From NCBI GenBank assembly GCA_947471745.1, contig CANJKZ010000108.1:1589001-1653000 (forward strand): a stretch of 64,000 nucleotides of DNA, in the 5' to 3' direction. The first letter of the stretch is position 1. Each line of letters starts with the position of its first letter. The notes under the pieces are model-generated. The model saw only the letters and a list, made by a program, of their open reading frames with translations, did no database searches and was not told the DNA's origin. Source of the stretch: Closterium sp. Naga37s-1. Taxonomy: Eukaryota > Streptophyta > Zygnematophyceae > Desmidiales > Closteriaceae. Of the stretch, positions 23,058 through 34,138 are shown one piece after another. The translations under genes and the position numbers were made by a program.

Positions 23058-24593
23058 TCACACAATACTGTCACCTCTTACAGTGAAAACCCCTGTAGGG
23101 TTATGCACAGAGGGGAGTTGTGCGGGAGGAAGCAAAAAAGGAACCTGTCCAGACGTGGCTAATGCTTCTGTAAGCTCTGGAACCACCGGCTCTATTTGCA
23201 AAAAGGAGCAGTCAACTGGCGATGAATTCTTCAAGCTAATTACGCAGAGAATCGCAAACCACGATGCCAAAACAAGCGTCCAATAGGTATCAAATCCCTG
23301 CAGCGTAAAAAACCAAGGCAGAGAGGTGGTAATTAGCACCTGCAACAAGGATTGACTAACTGCAAATAAGAAACTAGATCAGAGTTTAGTGTACAGACCT
23401 TCAAGGCTCCCCAGGAAAGAAGATAGCCAGCAATGATGCCTGCAAGATGACCCACGAAGCTTGCCTGCCATGCACGGATGGAGACGAATGCACGAGCGAA
23501 GGAATAATGGATATGCATGTTAACAAGAACGGTGTGAAGAGGAGGCAACCCAGGTGAAAAGGAGTGAGAACCATGTGGAAAACCGAGAGTAACGAAACAG
23601 GTGGATTGATATCCGCACCTTTGGAACGATGAAGGACGTGAAGATGAGCGACTCAAACGGGGCGAGCGACACCGGCAGCTTGATGAGCCCAAACACCGAG
23701 AGCGTGATGGCGGGGCGGCGCACAGAGATGACCGTCATCCACCCAAACACCACACACGAGTACCCCACTGCTGTCACTCTTCGGAAATACTCCAGGCGCC
23801 ACCTGTGGATGAGCACGTGGTACATGGCTAGGCCCAGCAGCCCTGACAGCACCAGCATGAGAAAGGAGTCTCTCAGGTACCCGATGGACCCTCCTGGCTC
23901 CCATCCTGCCACCAGACGCTGCTCGTTTGTTGGTAACGCTGCTTCGTCACCCTGCTGCTGTTGTGGCTGCAGCAGCTGCTGTTGGTTCCGATCATTCTCG
24001 TCTGTTGAGATCTGGTGCTGCTGCCCCTGAATCGGACCAGCGTTGGAAATTTCTCCCAGTCCTCGTCTTGCCAAAGCAGCGGGAACAATTAATTCCCCAG
24101 TCTGAAAGGCTTCAGTGCTGGAGTTGCCAGAAATAGAAGAGTGCGGAATGTTGTGATCCAGAGAGGAGGAAGGCTGAGAGGAGGATGAGAAGGAGGAGGA
24201 AGGGAGAGAGGAGGGAGAGGAGGGAGAGGAGAGAGCTAGAGGCACAGAAGAGACGGTGGACTGCCATTGGCTGGACGTCGCATTGGCACCACCGCCAGCA
24301 ACAGTGGCCATAGCAGCAGCCCTGCTGATGTCAGCGGAGGTTATGGTTTCGATCGCGCCCATGCTCCAGAGCGCGGAGACGTTGAAGAGGAGGTGCAGGA
24401 GGGAGATGTGCGAGAGTGGCGCGGAGGCAAGCCGCCAGAACTGGCGGTGCGAGACAACCGCGTCGTAGCTTATCCCCACGTCGGGGTAGCTTATAGCGCG
24501 CTTCTGGATCTGGAACCAGATGAAGGAGCAGAGAGCGACGACGAGCGTGGTTGCTGGCTTGCGGAGCACGTCGAGAAGTAGAGGCACCCCCAT
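23058..24593 (-). CDS. RBL13: rhomboid-family membrane protease, RBL13-like
   Basis: Exons are 24593-23619, 23464-23399 and 23297-23058, giving 426 residues. It starts MGVPLLLDVLRKPAT and follows plant RBL13 closely: the HISLLHLLFN helix, the TM4 nucleophile in GYSCVVFGW (Ser in GxS), LAPFESLIFTS and the TM6 histidine in SFVGHLAGIIAGYLLSWGAL. All catalytic and stabilising residues are present, so it is probably an active intramembrane serine protease; the compartment is not clear from sequence. Between ALWSMGAIE and SIGYLRDSFLM there is an insertion of about 145 residues rich in Ser and Gln, absent from the compact plant homologues I know. The C terminus has about 60 extra residues after the last helix. 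The start is the first ATG in the frame; upstream frame is open but begins with non-ATG codons. Confidence 0.88.
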
Positions 24594-25707
24594 GGCTCTC
24601 GCGCCTCGCGACTCGCGTCTCACCTCTCGATTCTCGCCCCCCCGGGCTCTCGTATCGACTTTGGCGTTTCGCGTCTCGGGCACCTCGCCTCCCGCTTCGG
24701 TTCGTCGAGCAGCAGCGGCTGACTTTCCTAAATCATCCCACCCACATGCTCGCGTTTCCAAGCTCCGAACTCTCACTGTTCTAACATGCGTCGGTTCGGT
24801 ATCTCGCCAACGGACGGCCTAAGTCCCGTAGCCTGCTTGCGTCGGTGCAGGAGAAGCGGAGCGGATCGCCTGAATGCAGTACGCTGTGAGCTTTCCTGGA
24901 TGAGCCGACACTTAGTCAGCGGCCTCTCCATCAACCTCATGTGAAACCCTTTCATCGCGCTCCATGGCTACGCCGAAGATGGCCCGTGATGCACTCTTGT
25001 CGATCGTGCATGATAATGCGCTGCATGCGGATCAACTATTTGCTGTGGCCAGAATCTAGACGGACTGGCTGCCTGCCGTTCCTCCAACTCCACCTAGAAT
25101 GCTTTTCCCATGCTCATTGGTGAAATTCTAGGTGACGAAAAATCTGAAAACCAGGTCACAGCTTGAATGCATACGCGTTTCAGGGAGATTCTTGTGCGCC
25201 GTTACGATTATCAAAACGTATCTGTTTGAGTTTCGCTACACCTGAATGCAAACTGGAGTTAGAGGTCTCAAATGCATGACAGCCTGTGCCACGTGGTCCA
25301 CTCTATCTTTCCTAAAGCCAACCTCTGCCACAAGCTTCGCGCCAACGTGGCCACAAAGAAGGCTCGTTGGCAGAAAGCAACCCGCGCTTCCTCTCCGCCG
25401 GCCCTCAATTTCCCCCCATTTCAGGTTCCATCATTCTCCCGCTGCCCCTGTTTCCCTCCCAAGTTCCCGCTACCTCCCCAGCTGGCGGAGCCCGCCCTCC
25501 GCGGAACAGCATTTGTTGTTTGCCTTTCGTTGCGGAGGGACCAGCAGACCAGCTAGAAGTGGGGAAACCGAATTCTAGTTTTCCCTCAGGGATCTTCACA
25601 TGAACATTAGATGGTCTAATTTATTCCTCCTTTTCTCTTGAAAACAACCTGTGTTGTCTCCGCAACAGCGGAGCCATTGTCCCGTTCGAGGAAGCCTTTG
25701 TGTCAGA
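24594..25707. other. divergent intergenic region between the rhomboid and DHQ synthase genes
   Basis: About 1.1 kb that should carry both promoters. Small open frames occur (for example 25246-25578) but none looks like a protein family. I found no repeat family member here. Confidence 0.45.
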
Positions 25708-26572
25708 ATGCTCGCCTCGGAGCTAGCCGTTGGCCTCGGCTGCGTCGGAACGATTCCCTTCGCTCCATCGTCCTCTCACCACCGACCAAACACGGCTCCT
25801 CCCGCCGCTGTTTGCGCCCTCGCCTCTGATCCCCTCTCCCGCTCGCTTTTTGCAAGCCAACCGAACTGGTGCCTTAAAGCCGCTAAGCCATCTACCCGAT
25901 CGGTTAGGCGATTAAATTTATCTACGCCGGTCTATGCCAGACACCTGGAATCTCAGGTAGCCGCTGCAGCGGCTCCTTTAGCAGGAGAAACGGCGTCAGT
26001 GACGGCGGGGAATGCGGCGAGGGAGAGTGGTGGGTCAGCAGAGCGGGGACTGACGGTCGTGGATGTAGATTTGGGAGATCGGAGCTACCCGATTTACATT
26101 GGCGCGGGAATTCTGGACCGCGGAGATTTGTTGTGCAGGTAAGAGGATGAACGGTGGATATTCCATCTGCGCGTGTGGACTTAAACCGTTAATTTATTCA
26201 CCCCAGTATGCCCGACAATGAGTGGTGTTACGTCTTTTGTTTCTCATCTCCTGTTTCCTTCGTGTACTATTGTTTGTAGCATACCATTTATGTTCTCTTC
26301 ATCATTCCGTCCTTAATACTATCTCGTTCCGTGTTTTCAGGCACGTCAAGGGCCGACGTGTGTTGGTGGTGACCAATGAGTCCATCGCGCCGCTGTTCCT
26401 AGAGCGGACTATTTCGGCACTGACACATGGCAACCCACAATTGGAGGTTCGCAGCGTTGTGCTGCCAGACGGCGAGCAGTTTAAAGACCTGGTAGGTTGT
26501 TTCCTTGGTGTGTGGATATCTCTTGTGATTTTCCCATCTTTGTTCAGCCGTTTCTTTCTATCCTGTTTGAAG

Positions 26573-26607
<35 letters not shown>

Positions 26608-29600
26608 AAGCCTTGTATTAAAGCCTTGTTCCTCGTCAACCTGTTTTAAAACGCTTCGTTCTGCTTCCGCGCACAGGAAACCCTCAATCTGATCTTCGAC
26701 CGAGCCCTGGAGACCCGAATGGACCGGCGTTGCACGTTCGTGGCTCTCGGGGGAGGCGTCGTTGGCGACATGACTGGCTTCGCCGCGGCCTCTTACCTAA
26801 GAGGCGTCAATTTTATTCAAATTCCCACTACCGTCATGTCTCAGGTATGCTCCTCCTCTGTACAAGATACGCCTATTGTCCCTTGTCTTACTGAAGCTTT
26901 CTATGTCGTCATGTATCCTTCGTCTGTTCCCCTTCTGTCCATCTCCCTTTCCGTCCGTCCCCCTTGCTTTCCTTATGTCCATTCGTCTTCAACCCTTCTC
27001 ACTCTCTCTTCGCCAGCCAGACCCGTCTTCATGCGTTTATCCTATTACCTTTTCCCTTCTTTCGTTACTCTTCTATGATTATGTCCAGGTGGACTCGTCG
27101 GTGGGCGGCAAGACAGGTGTCAACCACCGGTTGGGAAAGAATATGATAGGCGCGTTCTACCAGCCGCAGTGCGTTCTCATCGACACCGAGACCCTCGCGT
27201 CGCTCCCCGACAGGGAGCTCGCGTCGGGGCTGGCGGAGGTGATTAAGTACGGGCTCATTCGCGACGCGGAGTTCTTCGAGTGGCAGGAGGAGAACATGGA
27301 CCGGCTATTGGCCAGGTGAGAGAGAGGGGAGTCCGAGGTAGGGTGAGGGGTTTCACTGGGAAGTAATTCAATGTGATGCTCGTTAAAAGACGGTTTCATG
27401 ACTACAGGAAGTCTGTCTCGAGGTGGTGTGAGCGGTTTCACAGGGAGCTAGCAGGAGGAGGAGCTAATACGGGCTTATCCGTTACGAGCTGGGTTTCCTC
27501 ATGGGATTCACCTTTAACACATGAGGAGCTAGAACATGGGTTGGCTGCTGGCAAGGTGAGAGAGAGGGGATGCGTGTGGCAACATGGTTTGAGGACTTCC
27601 AGTGGGAGGTGGTTTCCTGAGGTGGATTTTGTGGACCTTGTGTGATGTGAACGACTGCTGACCATCGGCGGACGAGGACGAGGTTGAGGGGGAGAGGAAG
27701 AGGGGAAGTCGTGAAAGAAATGGGAAGTGTGTGGGTGTGTGTATGTGTATGTGTGTGTACGTGTGTGTGTGGTACATGTGGGGTGAATGATGATGACTTG
27801 TTCAGCGAGAACTGTTCCTTCAGGAGCAGTGGTGAACTGTTGCATTCCACACACGAGATTGCTGACACCCCAAGACGCTGAAATTGGCTGCCAGCCACAC
27901 GGACATCTATATTTCTCTTTTCTGGTTTTGGATTCTCCCATATTCACTTACTGTTGTTCCGTCCCTTGTATTCGCCGCTTGGACCTGAGAGTCAATTCGG
28001 ATGTCCTGAATCCTGATACGGACGGACATGGGTGCGTGATGAAACTCTGTTCTACAAGTGAGCTACCAGGCAGAGCATGCCTGGTCAGCAGTGAGAAACT
28101 TATTCCACACACGAGATTGCTGACACCCCAAGGCGCTGAGTTCATTTTTCCTGATTCTGGTTTCTCCCGGTTTCATCTCTGAGCTCTGTTTCGTCCCCTG
28201 TATTCCAGCCATGGCTACATGAGTAATTTGGATGCTGTGCTAGTGTGGGTGCGTGATGATACTCGCTTCTCTTGAGCTGCCAGGCAGAGTATGCCTGGCT
28301 AGTAGTGAGAAACTTATTCCACACACGAGATTTCTGACACCCCAATAGACAGCATGCCATTTTCCTTCTCTCCTAGGTTGTGCTTTTGTGCTTTTTTTTC
28401 TCCTGCTTCATGGTGAGGTGGGCTCGTGAAGGGCTTTTCCCCTGTGTAAAGCTGTCCTGACCATCTGCTGTTTTTGGACTCGGTGTTTTTCTTGGGACCC
28501 TGTGTGTTTCTTTGGGCCCTGTGTGTTGTTTTGCTCCCGTGTGGCTTGTGTGATTGCATGGCAGGGAGACGGCGGCACTGGCGTACGCGATCAAGCGGTC
28601 GTGTGAGAACAAGGCGGCGGTGGTGGCGGCAGATGAGAAGGAGGGCGGACTCAGAGCCACGCTCAACCTCGGCCACACATTCGGCCATGTACGTCAACCA
28701 TCAAACTTGGATCCTTCTATCCATTTTTGGGCACGTATCATGTATGTTCGCTGCATGTGGCATGTTGCATGAGACTCGGCATGAGAAGGAGGGTGGACTC
28801 AGAGGCACACTCAACCTTGGCCATGCGTTCGGCCATGTACGTCATCTGTATTCTCGCTTAGTTAAATACTCAGCAACAGTCCCTCCATGCAATTTGTGTG
28901 GAATGGAAAACGTTTCGCAGATGATCCCCTTGGATTTCACCTTGTTCCATCTCTCCCGCTTGTGTCTGTCTCTATTGCTTCCCTACCTCTCCCATCCCCA
29001 CACCCCTATGGCTCCTGTAGGCCATAGAGAACGGGCTGGGATATGGAAAGTGGCTGCAGGCACGGTGATGGCAGCACACTTAAATCACTGGCTAACCCTC
29101 CCCCCCCTCTCTTCTCCTCTCCCTTCCAGGCGATAGAGAATGGGTTAGGATACGGGGAGTGGCTGCATGGGGAGGCGGTGGCAGCAGGCACTGTGATGGC
29201 AGCTCACATGTCGCACCGTATGGGGTGGATCGATGCGGCTCTGCGGGATCGCATCACGGCCATCATCAAGAGGGCCCGACTGCCCACGCGCCCCCCTTCT
29301 GCCGTCACCAAGGAGCAATTTAGAAGCCTCATGGCGGTACGTGCGTGCACGAGGGTGGGGAGAGGGTTGAAGGGAGGAACGGGATTATGGTTGTTCCATG
29401 CGAACAAAAGGGAAGTTTGTGGTGGGATAAGAGGAGGTAGATATCTCCCCACGCGCCCCCCCTGCCGTCACCAAGGCGAAGTTCCGAAGCCCGATTGCGG
29501 AACGTGTGTATGGCTGAGTAACCCCCCTCGCTTGCAGTCACCAAGTAGCAGTTCAGAAACCTCATGGTGGGTGGGAGGGATAACACTCGTTTGCCTGATA

Positions 29601-29876
29601 GGCACAAGGATATATGTCTTCCAATATTTCCTTTTGCCCGACTGCCCACCCTCTCCACCCACCTCCTACGTATTTACATTTCACTCTGTAGACTTATGCT
29701 TAGGGGTGTTCTTGCTTCTGGTGTCCTTGCTTCCACTTTGGCAGGTGGATAAGAAGGTAGCGGACGGCCAGCTGCGTCTTATTCTGTTGAAGGGTTCATT
29801 GGGCGACTGTGTTTTCACTGGGGACTTCGACAAGGCCGCACTTGAAGCTACCCTCGACGAGTTTTGTGAAGTTTGA
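25708..29876 (+). CDS. DHQS: 3-dehydroquinate synthase, plastid
   Basis: Exons are 25708-26138, 26341-26491, 26677-26844, 27089-27315, 28565-28688, 29130-29336 and 29745-29876, joining to 479 residues. It converts DAHP to 3-dehydroquinate, the second step of the shikimate pathway, using NAD and a divalent metal. Family motifs are [74 protein letters not shown] and [11 protein letters not shown] (metal-binding His). The N-terminal ~110 residues are Ser/Ala/Arg-rich and precede the domain ([15 protein letters not shown]), as expected for a plastid transit peptide. A stand-alone DHQS, not an AROM fusion, is the plant arrangement. The start is the first ATG of the frame. The introns hold decayed copies of exon ends and a 28-base T run at about 26577. 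Confidence 0.93.
27310..28360 (+). repeat. DHQS intron 4 repeats: exon-end copy and triplicated block
   Basis: A decayed copy of the exon 4 end with its GGTGAGAGAGAGGGG donor is at about 27525-27570. A block with CACACGAGATTGCTGACACCCC occurs at about 27849, 28108 and 28321, each time with the upstream CAGCAGTGAGAAACTTATTCC type flank in the last two. The period is about 215-260 bases. Confidence 0.75.
28765..29090 (+). repeat. decayed copies of DHQS exons 5 and 6
   Basis: The exon 5 end (GAGAAGGAGGGTGGACTCAG ... TTCGGCCATGTACGTC) recurs at about 28779-28845. The exon 6 start recurs at about 29020-29085 with its CTGTAG acceptor but with an internal deletion that shifts the frame. Confidence 0.75.
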
Positions 29877-30550
29877 AAGGGTAAATAAATACGGCTTCCC
29901 TGTGGAGAATAGTTTCATGTGCACTTTATTTGGGTTCTGGGCTGGGGAATGTGCATGGGGGAAGCTTTTATGCTGACATAATAGTTTGGGGAGCTTATTG
30001 GCTGATTTGATGTCATTGTTTTTATCATAATTGGCTTATGCCATGTATTTGCTATACCAATATTATTGCAAAATGCCAGTCGTCCACGTTACGGGGTGCC
30101 CAGTGGCATTGAGTCGCCAGAATTTGCGCTTTCATCAGGACATTGATCGACGAATCGGAGCATGAACCTGAGAGCTGAGCCTGAATCGGGACCGTATGAT
30201 GGTAATCAGGTGAACCTAGGGAATTCCGTCATGTGGCCCCTCGGTTTCGGCGCGCGCTACGCTTATGCGGCGAGGCCACCATTGCTGCCCCTCCTGCTCT
30301 TGTGTCTGTCTTGTTTCAGTCGTACCTGTTTCGCTATTGTGCTGTAGTTTCTCTAGACGTCGAATTTCGTTCTTGAAGGATTAGACTGCGTTTTGTCTAG
30401 ACTGCTCGCCAAACAGGCGGACGTGTACGTGCAGTAACAGATTCTCCATCATCATGCCCTGAACCACGAACGCGAATAAACGCCGAACTGATATGAAGCA
30501 CGAACCGCTTCCGTCAGCATACTAGCTTTTTTCATCCACGGCTTCGCGTC
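29877..30550. other. intergenic between DHQS and the P450 gene
   Basis: Holds the DHQS 3' flank and the P450 promoter side. A small frame at 30162-30347 has no family resemblance. Nothing else is recognised. Confidence 0.45.
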
Positions 30551-33500
30551 ATGGAGGCACCTAAAGTGTCCGTTTGCACGTTCTCTCGTCACTCTCACGC
30601 AGCTGGTCGCCTCACACTTTCCAATGACAGCAATCGGCGATTAAAACAAGCCTCGCACACGCACTCCCGCTGTCGTCTCGCATTCACAGGCTCCCTAACT
30701 GCGTTCTCCGCTCACACATGCAATAAGCTTGTCCCGAGCCGGATTCGCCCAGACACGGATCCGCTGAGACAGCAGCAATATGCGTCGAAGGAGTTCACGT
30801 CGAGGCAGCATTGTGGATCGAGCCTTCGGTTTCAAACCCCGACCGTCATCCGTCAAATCCCGGCCAATCACTCTCTGATTGGCAGCTCACACGCTTTCCT
30901 GAATAGGCAGTCACAGCGGTTTATTGGTAAAGCAGATTCGGGGAACTTTCCCAGACGCGTGCGACAGCTAAACTCACCGAAGCCTCTGGCTGCGTATCCA
31001 GAGCGGCCGCGTGACGTCACCGTGACGGCACGATCAGACTCTTCGAATCGCGCGAGCTCTCGTAATCAGCTTCGGGAACAGCAGAACACTGGAACACTGC
31101 AAGGGACGTCTGCTCGCGTCATGGTGACGTCAGGCTCCTTTGGAGTTTCACCTCGGGACGGTTCAAAACTGGAAAGTGATCAAAGGGTTCGAAATGCGCC
31201 GTGGTTACCGCCGTTCCCTGGTCCGCCGCTTTCGCCGCCGGAAGCGGAGCTGATCGTGGCGCTTGCTGGTGCCGTCGCGCAGTCGCAGGTGAGCCTTATT
31301 TTATCCATGCCGGTAGTCCTGTGAATTTGAAGTGTCAGCCCCTCCCTGAGTAGCAGCATCAGCAGCAACAATCGTTCTCCTCGTTCTGTTCTGTACTTCT
31401 CGAACCCTCTTGTTCCGTTTTGATACTGTCTCAGGCTAATCTCCTTGCCAGCGTCAGCAGCAGCATTGGTGATGCAGTGACACGTGTGCAGAAGCTTATC
31501 CAACCGTCGCCTCCGGGGCTGCCACCTGGACCTGCTGATGACTCAGCAGTCAGGCTGGCGTCAGATCCACTCGCCTTCCTGGATGACGTGGCCAGGGACT
31601 ACCCAGGCGGCATTGCCACTGTCAGATTGGTGGGAGAGCCCGTACTCGTTATAAGTAACCCGTGCGTGTTGAGAATACCTTTTTTTTTACTTTTGTCTGA
31701 CTTTCAAATCAAGTGTCTCTGGTCGTCTGTCATCCTTATCACCCATCCTCCCAGTCATCACGTCTCTGGTTAACCATAAGCAAGCACCAATCAGGTCTCT
31801 TTTCATGCAGCTTCCAACCAATGTCTCTTCACATGCATTCCCCAGGCCCTTTTTCGTACTTCTGTACACACTGTTCCCCCTCTCTCGTCCACTCTCCCCC
31901 TTCCCCCACTTCCCCCTTTGCACTTTCTCCCCTCCTCCCCAAACCCTGTCACGGCAGTGAATTAGCACGGGAGGTGCTGGTTACACAGTCTGACGTTTTC
32001 ATCAAGGTGCGTACGTGCTAGTGTGTATCCTTGTGAAAAGAACTGTGCATGCATGCAAAGCTGCGTGCACATCTGCTTTCCTCACTGCCCTCTCCCAGTC
32101 CATCAGAAACTGCTGAGATCCCTACATCAAGCAGTAGCTTCTCTGACCAATGACACAGTGACGCTTATTTCTGTGTATGCCCCCCCCACTCTCCCTCTCA
32201 ACAGGCCGGCACAGCGTTCTTCCCCGGCAGCAGCTTGACGGGGAACGGGCTGGCCTTTGAGTCGACTCGAAGGTGACCTCTGTGTACTGCCCCCCCCCCG
32301 CTGTGCCTCTCCTCTCAACAGGCCGGCACAGCGTTCTTCCCTGGCAGCAGCTTGACGGGGAACGGGCTGCTGGTGAGCGACGGGGAGGTGCAAAAGAGAC
32401 AGCGCCGTTCTTTGAGGCTCCTCAAAAGCCATCTGTGTGCTGCCCCTCCGTGCCGTGCTGCTCCCTGTGCCCTCACCCTCCCCTCAACAGGCCGGCACAG
32501 CGTTCTTCCCTGGCAGCAGCTTGACAGGGAACGGGCTGCTGGTGAGCGATGGGGAGGTGTGGAAGAGACAGCGCCGGCTGTCCAACGCTGCCTTCAGGAA
32601 GGCCGCCATCCAATCATATGCCACGGTGGGTTGCGTTTGAACCGGCTCAAGTAAGTCACGAAGGTGGGGAGGAGAGGGTCTGCTGGTGAGCGATGGAGAG
32701 GTGTGGAAGAGACAACGCCGGCTGTCCAACGCTGCATTCAGAAAGGCCGCCATTCTATCATATGCCACGGTGGGTTGGGCCTTGCTGTGGGTTGGCTTTC
32801 TTACTTGCTCTGCCACGTAACCACGTTGGCATGGCCACCTTTGTCTGAGTACCTTTTTCTTGTTTCTTTTTCCGTACTTCCATTTCTATCTCTCATTCTC
32901 TCTTTCTATCTTTCGTTCGTTGTTACTTTTTTCGTTCTTCTCTCTTCTTTTCTCTCAGGCCATGGCGGAGCTGGCGGATGACATGGTGGGAGGCACGTGG
33001 ACGGGTAGCCGAGTAGGACGAGGAGAAAGAGGAGGGGATTTGGTGGTGCGAGACGTGTATGCGGACTTTAACGAGCTGACCATGAGGATAGTAGTGGCGG
33101 CGCTGTTTGGCGGGGGCGGGTTGGGGGGAGCAGCGGTGGAGCAGGTGGGGCCCGCCATCTCCACGGCCTTTGAGTTCTTTGCCAAGCGCGCCACCAGCAT
33201 GCTCATCAGTTGAGTGCTCATCACACCCCCCCAACGACTTCCCACAGCTCTGATCACACACCCCCAACGACTTCCCACAGCTCTGATCACACACCCCACT
33301 CCCTCTCCCATCTCCACGGCCTTTGAGTTCTTTACCAAGCGCGCCACCAGCATGCTCATCAGTTGAGTGGATTTCCTCCCTTCCTGCCTGCCTGCTTGCC
33401 TCCCTGCCTGCCTCCCTCCCTCCCTTCCTCCCTCCCCCGTCCCGTCATGCCACCACTTCTCCCTCTCCCATCCTTGTGTGTGTGCGTGTGTGCAGTCCCC

Positions 33501-34095
33501 GAGTGGTTTCCACGCCCGACAACCTCCAGTACACAGCAGCAGTGCAGCGTGATGCACCAACCACCACCCTCTTTCCTTCTCTCCCCCTTCCTCCCATGCG
33601 TGTGTGCAGTCCCCGAGTGGTTTCCACGCCCGACAACCTCCAGTACACAGCAGCATTGCAGCGCCTGGATGGGGTGCTGCTGTACCAACTCCCTTTCTCT
33701 CGCCCTCCTCCTTCTCCTCCGCATGTTTTCATGTGTGCACGTGTTTTTGCAGTCCCCGAGTGGTTCCCCAGTCCCGACAATCTCCAGTACACGGCAGAAG
33801 TGCAGCGCCTGGATGGGGTGGTGTACCAACCAGCTCCCTTTTTCTTGCTCTACCCCTTTCTCCCATGTGCGTGCATGCAGTCCCCGAGTGGTTCCCCACC
33901 CCTGACAATCTGCAGTACACAGCAGCAGTGCAGCGCCTGGATGGGGTGGTGTATCGGCTGATAGAGGAGAGGAGGAAGGAGATGGCAGGGTGGGCTGCCA
34001 CACGGGGCAATGCACAGGGAGGAGGCGAGGAGGGGAAGGATTTGCTCACTCGACTACTGCTGGTGAGACACCATTCACCCCTCCCCTCCCCTGCC

Positions 34096-34138
<43 letters not shown>

